Source of the DNA: Neodontobutis hainanensis
Lineage: Eukaryota > Chordata > Actinopteri > Gobiiformes > Odontobutidae
Length of the DNA: 64,000 nucleotides
Assembly (NCBI GenBank): GCA_024349245.1
Contig: JALDNG010000001.1
Coordinates: 3,866,001-3,930,000 of the forward strand
Reading direction: 5' to 3'
Shown: positions 22,655 through 34,200 of the stretch, one piece after another
Layout of the letters: each line of letters starts with the position of its first letter
How positions within the stretch are numbered: position 1 is the first letter of the stretch
The notes under the pieces: model-generated
The model's database searches: none
What the model saw: only the letters and a program-made list of their open reading frames with translations
Told to the model about the DNA's origin: nothing
Program-made: the position numbers and the translations under genes

Positions 22655-22800
22655 AATGACAAATGTACGATCATGAGGATTCATGAATGAAACGCTGCTC
22701 CCTGTCCCAGATTTAGAGCAGCCTGCAGCCTCTCCCTCCTTCTTCACCAGTGTTCCCAGTTCCCTCTGCTCCATTGATAGTCCCGGAGTGAGATCCACCA
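22655..22800 (+). repeat. Duplicated segment, copy 2
   Basis: Partner of 18880-18995, GC-richer and better preserved. On the minus strand it reads TPGLSMEQRELGTLVKKEGE followed by a serine-rich part and a stop near 22646, within an open frame of at least 89 codons. Whether that frame is translated is unknown. Confidence 0.5.
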
Positions 22801-23202
22801 CCGCCGCAGCACTGACCCTTAGCCATGATTTATGAGAAATCATTATGAGCAGGACTGTAGAGCAAGGACATGCCGCCCCCAGTGCCTCACACATTTCACA
22901 TCGGGAACACCCCACCAGCCTTTTTCACTTTCCATTTCATTCATTTATGTCACTGCACAGGTTACAAGCGACCAGAGGTAATATCATCAGCAACTGCTTT
23001 TGAATTACTCGGGTGGTTTGAATAAAATGATCAAAATAAAATGTGTTACTTTGGCATCAACTGCATTTAATGGACTAATGGACTCAGGTTCTACTGGTTC
23101 CACTGTTCGAGGGTTCACTTCCCAGGTTCAGATTGGAAGCAATGATTGGACCACTAAGATTCAGTAGGTTAAGTTAAGTGTTGTTTAATAGCAGCTCTCA
23201 TA
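22801..23202. other. No definable feature
   Basis: Ordinary sequence up to the hAT insertion site. Confidence 0.4.
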
Positions 23203-23210
23203 CTGTATAA

Positions 23211-23909
23211 CAGAGGTCACTAATAGGCGGACCGGGGTCCGGATCCGGACCCCGAGAGGCTTTGATCTGGACCGCAAGACAGTATTCATAATTACAAGTA
23301 AAAACCTTTTTTGAACCGGCACTCCTAGGACAGCTATGTCTACACGCGCGGGTCCTCAAGTTACTATGGTTACGGACAGAGCGGCGGGAAATATCAACAT
23401 GTTTAGCGTAGCCCGATAATGCGTTAGAAACGACTAAAATCTAAAAGTTGAGCCTTGACAAAAAATATCGAAGATTCACTGACGTTATGGACGGAGAGGG
23501 ATTGTTTGTTTCAATCAGAAAATACAGCTCCTACAGCCCCTTTTCCTCTTGTCCCGGCTGCTGTGATAATCAGAGAATCAATCCAGAACTGAACCAGGAC
23601 TGGACAGTTTTCATGTCAGCATTAAAAAGACTCAGAGGAAAGTGAGGACGTCTAATAATGTGGTGAGTTGTACATTTGTCTGTCAACTTCTTTATTGTAT
23701 TGTAATTTAGGTACTTGACTCGTTTGTCGCATATTTGACCTCATTTACAAACAACATGAGGAATTAGCTCACGCTATTTGCGTTCATTTGAACCCAACAC
23801 ATGTTCATTTGAACCCAATACATGTTCATGTTCATTTGGGTGATTAAAAACAGAAAAGGTGTGAGAGGAGGGTTTGGCGATGAGTTACACAGGTAACTGA
23901 GGACCCCTG
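23211..23909. mobile_element. hAT-type element with perfect 8-bp target duplication
   Basis: Bracketed by an exact direct repeat ctgtataa (23203-23210 and 23910-23917). The ends read cagaggtcac on the left and, reverse-complemented, caggggtcct on the right. The left sub-terminal part is GC-rich and palindromic (ggaccggggtccggatccgg), as in a fish hAT family related to GTF2IRD2/ZBED-like transposases. The 699-bp body has no transposase; short frames such as the one at 23448-23645 show no catalytic motif. A local tandem of catttgaacccaa lies at 23785-23845. The perfect duplication suggests a fairly recent insertion compared with the other elements here. Confidence 0.88.
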
Positions 23910-23917
23910 CTGTATAA

Positions 23918-26130
23918 GGTTACATGGCCATGGGTAACCTGACCCTGTCAGATAGATCTGTTCACAAAACATAGTCTATGCCGCTGAAAGCGTTTGCCAA
24001 AGGGAGGCGTCCTCTATCGGAAAACTTGTTAGATGATTGGATGAAGCACCGACTAGTATCCACCTACCATGATATTTGTTTTAGCCAATTACACACACTA
24101 AATTAGTAACTGAAACAAGGACGTAGGTCGATGAAAAGAGCTTGTATGTATTTAGGATATGCCAAAGCCAGAAAATCTTTTAGTGCCACATTTTTTAGCG
24201 TCATCAAAAGATGTTTACACACCAGCACCAAACTAACCATCGCCTCCATACATATCAAATTTTCTTGATTTCATTTTTCTTTTTGAAAACATAAATTGTC
24301 CTGTAATGCTTGATTTTATTATTTTTTTTTGTCTAGTCTTTATCAGTTGCCGTGTCTCTTCTTCGCTATCATTGGCCGGACAGTAGAGCTGTAACAGTTG
24401 ACTCCTCTCATGATTTGATTTGATTCATTCTGATCTCACAATTCAATTTTGTCTCGATTTACTTTTTTGAAAAAAGTTAAGACAAATTAGAAAATCCCTT
24501 TTATTATTTTACAAATCAGGGCTTCAGACTAACGTTTTTCATCACCGTCCCAGTACCGTCTTAAAAAACAGTTCCAACAGTCCCTAAGTAAATGTCAACT
24601 GTCCCCATATGTACTTCAAATAGAGGCTAATATTTGTCTATTTGTAAGTTTATAAATAAACACAGATACAATCTAATTCTACATACGTAGACCTGGTTAA
24701 TTACTTTGTGTTCAATAATAAGACCTAAAACCTCTTTAAGTCAAACCCAATAATAAACACTGGTCCCATGTGTTTCCCTAAAACAGTAGAACTTTATCAA
24801 AACTCTTATTTGTTTAACTGTTACATTTTATGCATTTCCTGCACATTTCCTGGGGGCTGTACCTGTCTCTCTACCTGGTGCTGTCACCTTTATGGTCACA
24901 TTGTGGGTAAATCTGGCCTATTTACAGGACGGACTAATATTACTCATGTTGATAAATGTGCACTGTCCCATATTAAATAAACATAAACATTAACATAGTC
25001 AGACATTTTAATTTACCAGAGTAATCTTATTTGTGCAGAATTTGCAATTTTCCTAAGAATAATATCCTCTTGTCCGATAAAAATCTACCGGTTTCTGAAC
25101 AGTAATTGGGTCTATAATCAAATATTTAACAAATCTATAACAACAACGACTAACCGGGATATCTTGTTACAGAATGATGCATGAAATCGATAATAAAACG
25201 TTGCATGTTGCTATATACAGTATCGCCAGATAATGACACGTCAAGTAATCTGACTCAGAATGATATGAAATTCAAATCTCTGTGAAATATCAGTACATGC
25301 AGTATTTTTGATGAGGTAGGAGACATTCTCAGCACTTAAAGTCGAAGTGCAGTTCCTCACAGGGCTGTAATTATGGACTATTGCTCTAATGAATTCCTCA
25401 AGGACAGTTTCAAACTCACTGGAGCCTCCCATTAACTAAAATGGAATAAGAAGTGCACAAATGCATGTCCAGAATCAGCCAAAACAGTCACGAGGGAAAA
25501 CGCATTAAGGAGATGATAACAGAAGGTGTTTAAAGAGACCGGACTCACTGTGGTGTTTTTGAGAATTGAGTAAATTAAATTGTGTTTATTAGTGAAATAA
25601 ATCAGTCTGAGTCGAAACATGGTGCTCATAAAAGTGCTCAAGACAGTATGAGATGTGTTTTTTGAGTAAGTGGTCTCCATGTAATTAGAAAACAGAGAAA
25701 AAGAAAGGCAGGAGGAAATGTGGTTAAGTTTGTGTTGAGTCGTTAGCTCAGGTATGTTTACAGAGGCACCAAAAAGGAATGTTGAGACGTGAGACATATG
25801 GCGACTGATAAAAGATAAATAAATTTTTAAAAGTGAGGGATTTTGCTACGATAAAATTAGGACACTTTCAACCCAAGACCTGTATCTTGACCTATGATAA
25901 TGTATAGTGCATCTACATGAAACCCACGGTGTAGTAACAGCTCATAACACCACTAAATCTTTTATTTTGTTGCCCTGGATAGTAATTTATGCAAAGTGAC
26001 TTTTTGTAAACAGACAATGATTATCACACGTTGGTTTTCTTGCCAAAGTGTCATAACACAAAATCACATTTCAAAGAATGGGAGAAACTAAACAATGGGT
26101 CCAGAGCAGAATGAAAGTCATATACTGGAC
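23918..26130. other. Long stretch without a confident feature
   Basis: At 24380-24480 there is gatttgatttgattcatt...ttttgtctcgattt text that resembles decayed fish DNA-transposon ends. At 24525-25000 a cagggcttcagactaac start could be another. Neither has a matching second end. The 121-codon minus-strand frame at 25432-25797 has no recognisable motif. Confidence 0.35.
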
Positions 26131-26211
26131 TTTTTTTTTTTTTTTCAGAAACCAGAAACCAGAATACCATACTATATATAAGCATAAAGCCACAAAAAAA
26201 AAAAAAAAAAA
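26131..26211. repeat. T15 and A18 homopolymers facing each other
   Basis: A 15-nt T run (26131-26145) and an 18-nt A run (26194-26211) bracket about 48 bp. They could be retroposon tails in opposite orientation or plain simple sequence. Confidence 0.8.
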
Positions 26212-26684
26212 CAGTATTGTGTGATTTATCAAGTGACTGGGTGACTTCCTATCGATTCCTTTTCTTATATAAAAATATATATATATTTCCTATCCTTAGC
26301 TTTGTTCGGCAAACAGCAAGAAAATAAAAAACAAATCTTTTTTGTTTCTGTCTCTTTGTAATTTATTTTTTATTTTTTACGATATGCTTAGAGAATAAAA
26401 ATAAGAAAAAAATTTTTAACGTATTTTATTCATTTGACAATGAATATTATTTTGTGTTTTTTTTTAACAAGAAAAATCTAATAATGACTCATTTATTGAT
26501 ATTCAATTCCCTTTGCTGAAAAGAAAATCCATTTACCCCGTAATACACTGACAATGTGAGTATAATACTGTTATAACCGTGTAATAATTACATTACAGTT
26601 TCATTGCAGGAAATCTCACAGGATAGGGCGGGATTCACCTGGGCCCGGACCAGGTCAGGCGGTCAGGCTAAAATACACTGCCCC
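26212..26684. other. AT-rich stretch
   Basis: Contains short AT and A/T-rich runs and a small GC-rich patch at 26620-26665 (gggcccggaccaggtcaggc). No further structure. Confidence 0.4.
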
Positions 26685-26706
26685 AAAAAAAAAAAAAAAA
26701 AAAAAA
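26685..26706. repeat. A22 homopolymer
   Basis: Uninterrupted run of 22 A residues. It might be a retroposon tail, but nothing recognisable precedes it. Confidence 0.9.
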
Positions 26707-26833
26707 CAACCCGGAAAAAAATAAAAACTTCAAAATATACAAAACATATTGACAAAAAAACATTTATATTGGTGTGTGTGTGCAATGCTGGGAGGGACCG
26801 CAGCCAACATCAAGCAGGGGGGTCATCTTAGTG

Positions 26834-26883
26834 GAACCTTTGACCCAGCAGGTCAACCTTTGACCCAGCAGGTCAAAGGTTCA
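26834..26883. promoter_or_regulatory. Cluster of three DR1-like nuclear-receptor motifs
   Basis: A 20-bp unit aacctttgacccagcaggtc is present twice in tandem (26835-26854 and 26855-26874) and is followed at once by the inverted text aggtcaaaggttc (26870-26882). Each aaaggt/tgaccc block fits a direct repeat of RGGTCA spaced by one base (DR1), the site type bound by HNF4, RXR/PPAR and COUP-TF. Two lie on the minus strand and one on the plus strand. Function is inferred from motif match only. No gene start was seen nearby. Confidence 0.35.
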
Positions 26884-26889
26884 AGTATA

Positions 26890-27682
26890 CCCTAGGAGGA
26901 AATAGAAAAAGAAGAGCAAAGAGTAGCAGAGCATGAAGGAGAGTATTAAGGAGGCTTGCTTTGACTGTGCAGTCAAAATTAACAATTTATAGCTTGATTA
27001 AAACTTTGCTTAGCATTTTGAATAGACTATATAGCTTTATTTTATTAAAAAATGTTTTATAATTTATTCCATAAATTACAAAAAATAAGGTCGGCTAATA
27101 ATAAACCCTATAATATCTGTCCTTTAGCCAGGACTACACTGTTCGAATCATAAGAGCTATAAAAACTAACATTAAGCCTGTAGCCCAATGATTAACAAAC
27201 ACCATAACTTATAGGCTCCCAATGAACTCCTTTTTCTGCTTCTGCTCATCTCCAGAGTGCATCCTCAATAAACTGTAACAAAAACCATAAATAAGGACAT
27301 GAAAGCTCTTTATTTAGATGAGGAAGGAGTTTAATTTGAGTTTTGTTGTTCATATCAACATTACCTGACGCTTTTTTCTTTTTACAACAGATGAGTTACT
27401 TGGGCACATTTCTCTAGTAGCCATAGTTGTCAGCTCTGTACTAGATCTCGTTCAGGCTTCATTTAAAATTTTCACAGTACTTTTTAGTACAGAACTTATT
27501 TTTTGTGTAGATATACAATTGATATAAATATTTAGTAGAAAGCATAATAAAAAAATTAAAAAGTTAAAACAAAATTTATCTTTGATTAAAATATTCAAAC
27601 CCCTTCATTCTTGGTTGCCATTTACCAAAAACATATTGTGCCCTTTTGTTTATTGAAAAATTTACAGCATGCAAAGATAGCT
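26890..27682. other. No definable feature
   Basis: AT-rich DNA with no recognised repeats. Confidence 0.4.
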
Positions 27683-28483
27683 TAGGTAGTTTGCAAAAGT
27701 ATTCATACCCCTTGAACCTTTCCACATTCTGTCACATTATGACCACATAAATATGTTTTTTTGGAATTTTATGTGAAATACCGACACAAAGAGGCACACA
27801 ATTAAACATGATTTTAAATTTATTTTACATGTACAAAACTGAAAAGTGCGTGTGCAAAAGTATTCAGTCTCCTTTTTTCTGAGTGCAACCAACTGCCTTC
27901 AGAAGTTGCCCGATGATTGCTGAATGAATGAATGTTGACCGAATGACTAAATAGAGTCGACCAGTGTGTAATCTAATCTCAGTTCAAATACAGCTGTTGT
28001 GGGATGGCCTCAGAGGTTTGTTAAGAGAATATTAACACACCAGACAGGTTAGGGATAAAGTTTAAAGTTTAAAGCAGAGTTACACTGTAAAAATATTTCA
28101 ATGAAGCCAAATACAGGGCAATCTTGGAAAAAAAACTTTTGGGGTCTGCAAAAAAATGAAAAATGGGGCAGAGGTTTACCTTCTCTACCACTAACGCTTT
28201 CCATCAAATCTGACTGTAGAGACATAACTCAAAAGACTTACAGCTGTAACTGTAGCAAAAGACGGTTCCAAAAAGTATTGACTCCAGGTGCTAAATGCCT
28301 TTGCACTCTGCACCCTTCAGTTTTTTATTTGTAAAATATATTTAAAATAATGTTATATGTTCTTAGTACTACTTTGTGTTGGTCTTTCACATAAAATTCA
28401 AATAAAATGTATTCATGTTTGTGGTCATAACTTGACAAAATGTGGAAAAGTTCAACGGGTATGAATACTTCTGCAAGCCACTG
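27683..28483 (+). mobile_element. Internally deleted Tc1-like transposon
   Basis: The outer inverted repeats are about 100 bp. Left begins gtttgcaaaagtattcatac (27690) and right ends gtatgaatacttctgcaagc with ccactg at 28478-28483. Inside are the untranslated leader typical of this fish Tc1 family (aaatacagctgttgtgggat at 27988) and the N-terminal transposase codons (RQVRDKV at about 28043-28062, then FKAE). Downstream pieces (tacagggcaatcttggaa at 28111) belong to the same family, but the catalytic centre is gone. About 800 bp remain of an expected 1.6 kb. The flanking TA is not preserved on the right. Confidence 0.88.
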
Positions 28484-28696
28484 TGTTAGATGTCATGACA
28501 CGAAGGGGAAACGACACATTCTCTTCTCGACCCCTCTGCACTATCAGCCGTGTCTAAAAAAACTCCAAATTTTCTTTGTTCTTTTTGAATGAAAGCATTG
28601 TAGGTGTTGTAGTCCAGACCACACTCACCCAGACCATGTTAGGGTCGAGAACAGAGTGTACTGGAGATGAAACCAAAACAGTCCCGCCAAAAACTA
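28484..28696. other. No definable feature
   Basis: Short spacer between the Tc1 relic and the next direct repeat. Confidence 0.4.
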
Positions 28697-28839
28697 GTGC
28701 ATTTGTATCCTTGAAAAGAGTTATAATGAGGGAGTGCAGTCTGCCAAATCTTGTTGCACATTGAGTCAAGACTTGGACTACCGTCTCTCACCAAACCAGA
28801 ATATGTAAACATGAAGTCTCTGGACTGAAACATCAATGA
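28697..28839 (+). repeat. Direct repeat, copy 1
   Basis: About 143 bp nearly identical in its middle part to 29458-29606. Both share taatgagggagtgcagtctg and then a run of more than 40 matching bases across caagacttggactaccgtct and ccagaatatgtaaaca. Same orientation, about 760 bp apart. Confidence 0.9.
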
Positions 28840-28889
28840 GTTCAAATGCTGCTATTAAAACTTGGACTTTTAGGTTTTGTATTGTATGT

Positions 28890-29155
28890 GCCATTTTCAA
28901 ACCCAAATGGCAACAGTGAGAGCAGAGCAGCACATGCCTGGCGCAGATATGGAGCTCCTCGGAGATGCTGCGAGATGCCACTGAAGCAGCAGCTGAAGAA
29001 AAAAAGCAGAGACAGACCCAGACACAAGTGAGAAAAGTAGGGCAAACCCCGAGCTCCGGCTGCAGCAGCTCCTCCGAATTAAGAGATGACAGCGAAACAA
29101 ACATCCTCTCGCAGCGACTCTGGCAGCACAGCGGAGCGCACTGTAAGGATGCATT
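28890..29155 (+). other. Purine/GC-rich island between the direct repeats, possible exon
   Basis: Rich in gcagc/gagc text, with an 69-codon plus-strand frame from the ATG at 28965 (MLRDATEAAAEEKKQRQTQT...) and a possible donor gtaagg at 29141. The composition resembles a 5' exon or low-complexity coding exon. Frames are open on both strands, so the call is weak. Confidence 0.2.
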
Positions 29156-29457
29156 TATTAGAGGGGCTCACTGAGGAGGGGGCTGGGGTTTTAATACAAT
29201 ACAGTTGTATTAAGAGGGTATTACTTAACACTGACTTAATGTTGTGTAAATGAATGAGCATAGATTCATCTGTTGCATATAAAAGAGTTTATGGTGGTCA
29301 TTAGAACAGTGCTTGATGATAACTACTCTTACTGGCATTCAGGCTAGATTTTATGTCCAAAAATCTAATCTAAAGATGACCTATAACAAAATATCCCAGG
29401 CCCCATAGGCAATAGTAGGGTATGAATTAAAAATAGTATGAGTCCAGCCATAGTCCA
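29156..29457. other. No definable feature
   Basis: AT-rich spacer before the second direct repeat. Confidence 0.4.
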
Positions 29458-29606
29458 GTGCATATGTCTACCTGGAAAGGGTTGTAATGAGGGAGTGCAG
29501 TCTGACATCATCATGTTGCAGATTCTGGTCAAGACTTGGACTACCGTCTCTCACCAAACCAGAATATGTAAACACATGCAGTCTGTGGAATAAACCATCA
29601 ATCAGG
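29458..29606 (+). repeat. Direct repeat, copy 2
   Basis: Partner of 28697-28839. A few small insertions distinguish the copies; the central block is almost unchanged, which points to a relatively young duplication or a conserved repeat. Confidence 0.9.
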
Positions 29607-29739
29607 TGAAAAATAAATAAAATTTTCCAACCAGAATATCCACTCTAAACACTAAGACCAGGCAGCAATGAGCATTATTATTAGCGTAATTAGCACCAGA
29701 ACAAGTTTTGAAAGATAAACACATTTTTGGCCTGGTATA

Positions 29740-30178
29740 TTGTGAACAAGCTGTCCTGGGCTGCCTGTTGGACTCCAGGAGGTGGGTGAGAAGCTTACAT
29801 CCATCAGGGACAACACCTCTCATCCCATGCATCAGACTGTGGAGGCTCTGAGCAGCTCCTTCAGCGACAGACTGCAGTTAAGACTCCATTACACTCCTGT
29901 ACAAAAATACTGCAAAATGTTGAATTTTTTCTTATTATTATTATTTGTAAATATATAAAGTATATAGAATGCTTTTGTTTATGTTTAACTTGCCCTGGTT
30001 CCTAATTATTTGCCATATTTGCTTAATTGTATTTGGAATAAAACACTAAAACAAAAAAAAAAAACAAGCTTAAAACTGTATGCACACCGTTCTTTAATTT
30101 TTTTGCACTTTGCCTGTCTGAGAGCTGCTGTACAAGGGAATTTCCCCTCTGGGATCAATTAAGTCTTATCTCATTTAT
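29740..30178 (+). mobile_element. LINE 3' end
   Basis: The plus-strand text translates as EKLTSIRDNTSHPMHQTVEA followed by LSSSFSDRLQ, a signature of the C-terminal end of a fish LINE protein. The 3' untranslated tail ends with gctgctgtacaagggaattt and tctgggatcaattaag, a tail shared by many fish LINE copies. The rest of the element is absent. Clade not determined. Confidence 0.8.
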
Positions 30179-30180
30179 TT

Positions 30181-30995
30181 TTTGATACTGTGAAGTTTCA
30201 GGCCCATGATAAATGTGTCCTAACCAGCATAAAACAGAGGACGATCACATTCTTCCCTGCTGTTATTATCAAGCATTTTATAGCCAACAGCTTGTTATTT
30301 ATGTTTTTTGAATGACATTTTCATAAATACTTCACTTGGGTGGGCTGGATTTTCTGATTTTCTAAGTGGTTGTGTCACTCTTAACTAACTAGACATTGCA
30401 TGTTTAGCACTTGACAAATTATTAATAAAGTACAGGCTACATTTTGTGGAGGTCCTTATTTTTGCACAAGAAAGCAAGACACTGAAAATGCATATGAAGC
30501 TGAAGTAAATCACTAAACAACCACATAAACTCATTATATACTTATATACTGTCTTTGAGGAGCCTTTCTAACCCTGGTTCTAATGTTTACACTAATGCAA
30601 GTCTGAAGTAGGGCTGTAAGAGTTTCATGGACTGCCTTTGTGTAAACATAAGAGTTTGCTGAAGTATTTTTTATTCAAAACATTTTTATTTTATAAGCCT
30701 AATATTTAACTAAATATATCTCCTTTCTCTACCCAATATTAAATCAAAAAACAAAACTATTGTCTCAGATCTCTTGGGTTTATATTTTATGACATTAAGG
30801 ACAAGAATTAATACAAAAGCATAATATGGCTTAATTAAAAAAAATTTTGCTTCAATTCCTTATACTGCTAGAAAGTGCTCAGGCATTGTATAACTCAAGC
30901 AGCTTTTATTTCACATTTTTCTCTGTTACTTTTGTGTTGTTATACTAGACTGTAAATAGGATGTTAACAAAGACTTGGAGACTTGTTTAAATTGC
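30181..30995. other. No definable feature
   Basis: AT-rich DNA. Confidence 0.4.
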
Positions 30996-31230
30996 CCGTC
31001 TCTCCACAGCAGACTGATCTAACTCTGTCCAGGGAAGACATCACGCAGCTGAGAGGTGCTGAGTCCATGAACACAAGCACGTCTAAACGGTTTAATGACA
31101 GTGTTTGTCCACGGCTCGTCGTCCCTCGGGGCTCTTCGCAGCTGTGTCTCCATGCTCCACTGTTTCCCCACAAATAACGCTCTCTACAGTCGGCGCTCAG
31201 TTTGTTTACCGCAGGTGAAAGAGACGGGTG
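30996..31230 (+). other. Coding-like GC-rich patch
   Basis: A pyrimidine stretch with ctccacag at 31002-31009 could be a splice acceptor. It is followed by an open frame QTDLTLSREDITQLRGAESM and continues to a stop at 31175. I do not recognise the protein, and there is no clear donor or neighbouring exon. Confidence 0.2.
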
Positions 31231-34200
31231 ATTCCTGCACAGTACTGCATGAACAGTAACAAAGATATGTCAGTGCAGAAAAAACACGACATCACAGATA
31301 ATTGTTACATACTATATACTGTTTGTATACTTGCATACATACATACTATACTTCATGGACAGGGAGTTGATTAGTTGATTAAATGTATTCCTCTCATTCA
31401 TTCTTTCATCCACACATACATACAGACATTTACTTTCTTTCTCTGCTCATTTTTTTTGTTCAATATTAAATTAAAAAAGAGGAAGGTCAGAGAAAGTCAA
31501 AGTCAGATCACAAATGAGACGCACATGGTAAAATAAAAAAATGGAAGACCGGTTTTAATTCTTGCAAGAATAAAACAAATCAGACACACGTGATTTGCTT
31601 TTATAGGTGTACATTGTGCCCACCTCTCAGCTCCAGGGTCGTTGTGGATTGACTGGTATTAGCTGATGTGTCAGTCACAGATCTGATTGAGTTTACGTGT
31701 ATATGTCACAAAGTGTACAGGACAGAGTGTCCCTGACAGTGATTAGATGTGGTGCAAACTGATGTCTTTGTCTTGTCTGGATTAGCCTAGCGCCAACAGG
31801 AGATACAGCTACAGACATGAATTCATAAATGTGGAAAAGCTTATGAACTTGAGCAGGAGTGAGAGCACTGAGCAATAATATACAAATTCCTTAACAACAG
31901 TAACATGGAGGTTTCTCTTACTGTTTAAGTGTCCTTGGACTCAAGTTGAATGACCAGTCTCTGGACTTATAACCCGACTCAAGTGCAAGCCTCGCTGACT
32001 TGACTCTGGCTTTTTAATGGCTCGACCCTGTTTATTCTCAGACACATGGACTAGTGAGCCACACTTGTGAACTGTCTACTTGGATTTAGACTTGTGCACA
32101 ATAACTTGAACTTAGCTCTCACGTGCAATGCCAACTTCAGTGGTACAACGCAGCACATCCCTCGGGCTAGGCCCTCGATGCGGGGCACCAGCGTGAGCCA
32201 GTGACAACAAGAAGTAACACAATCAATAACCACTCTCCGTGAAAAGATTAGGAACTGTGGATATTCTGGTTGTGTTTGAATGGAAGTCCAGCAACAGGAG
32301 CACCTATATTGCCGGCTAGAGATATGAAGAGAAATATAAACCATATAAGCAAAGGGATAGCTAAAAAAATATATACATACATATACATTAAGGTATACGT
32401 TTTGTTTTAAGGCATCACTGTGATACACTGTTTTAATTTAAAGAGGTATTTCATGCACTGTGATAATTGTTATTGTAAATTGAATTTGCCTTGACTTATG
32501 TTTGAAGGTTTTTACTTAAATGACGCATACACCTAGCAGCCAAAAATGGTGCACAATATCCTGATTTTTAAAAACCCTGCATATGCTCACCTGCCATCTT
32601 TATAAATCCCATGTGGAGCAGAAAGTTGCGCGCGTAAAACCGTCTTCGATTCCACCCTCACCACGCCCTTAAAAGTACAATGTAAAGTGGCTCATTCATA
32701 TGGAATGGTATTTAAATGAGCTAGTTATTGTCTTGAGAACCCCACTTCATGCAAACCAGATTTATTATATTATTATTATTATTATTATTATTTTATTTCC
32801 CAGGTGTTGTTGTAAAGTGGTTGGGTCTTGTTTTGGGGTATATGTGGAGGGGCCCAGGCTTGTGCTGGGACTTATACATACAGTACATACTTAAAGAACT
32901 CTTCATATTTTCTATCCTACAGTAGTTCGGTGCAGTTCACATTAAAAAAATTGCTGCTGCCAATGACAGAATAAAAGGAGAACTATAACTACAATGTAAG
33001 TATGTAGCAAATGAGGTTGGCAGTTCTTCTATAAGATTTGTTTTAATAATTTTGGGGAAGATATTTTGGTGCTTAAGACCAGAAGAAGTTAGAAAGTTTG
33101 AAGACTTTTTTGGACGTTTTAAAGAGAAGACCTGGAGGCAGTTAAAACTCCACTCAGCGGCATTGACCTTCCAAAACATGCTTCTGATGCTTAGACTTAT
33201 ATAAGATGATTTGCATCTGAAAATAAGCCACTAGTCTCTAAAAAGATGATTGAAATAATGTTTGTCCAAAACTTAAACAGAACTTACATAAACAAGATAT
33301 CATTTTGTACAGCTACGATTGATTAGACCGTCAGGTGTGTGCTAATTTAAAGTATATTGTATATTATATATTACTAGCCTTTACAAGTAATCTTTAAAGG
33401 CTCAAATCAATCAAGTGATCTTGATATAGTTTTTGATCTCTTTGTGTTTTCAATGCTCAAATTAGGCAGTTATTGGTTCGGTTAGTTATGGGTCCGATGT
33501 GGTGTACTCTGTGAAATCAAATGTGTGTTTATTGTCCTGGGAGGGTTAGTTTTTGGATAAATTGTTCTGGGTCGACCTGTTCATTTTCCTGGTGAAGATG
33601 AGATTATCACACAGGCTGTGGAGTTGGTCAATCCAGTACTGTTTTGTTTGACAGTGAGTGTTTGTGGCTGAGCGTATTCAATGCTGCTGTGTAATTCTTC
33701 TGAGTTTGTTGAGTAAAGTGGACAGTGAGTGCACTTTGTTGTTGATGCTGGCAAGTAAACTGACCTCTCTCTCTGTGCTTCGTAAGACTTCTTGAGTTTG
33801 TTGGTGTATCTATTATGTTATGCCTGTGGTTGTAGTAGCTGTCAGTGAACTGTTTATTCTCAGACACATGGAAGTCTGTTAGACCCTCCCCAGTGGTGTG
33901 AGTAAGTTGTGGGAAAGGTATGTTAGCTTTTTTATTGATTTTTTTTTACTAAAATTGTTTATTAACTAAGATTTCCTGATTGACATTTATGTTTAGATGT
34001 GATGTTCCTCTGACGTGGAACCTCTGTCTACACCTCCAAATGAAGTTTAACGGGGCAGTACATTTTTTGGTTTTCATCTGGTGATGACAGTACAAATTGC
34101 AAATCCCTCTTTTCTACAGCCTGTGAGCACCTACGGTAGCTCTGTAGGGACATGCTTCCATCTATGAACACACCCAGTGGAAATCTGATCTGATACACGT

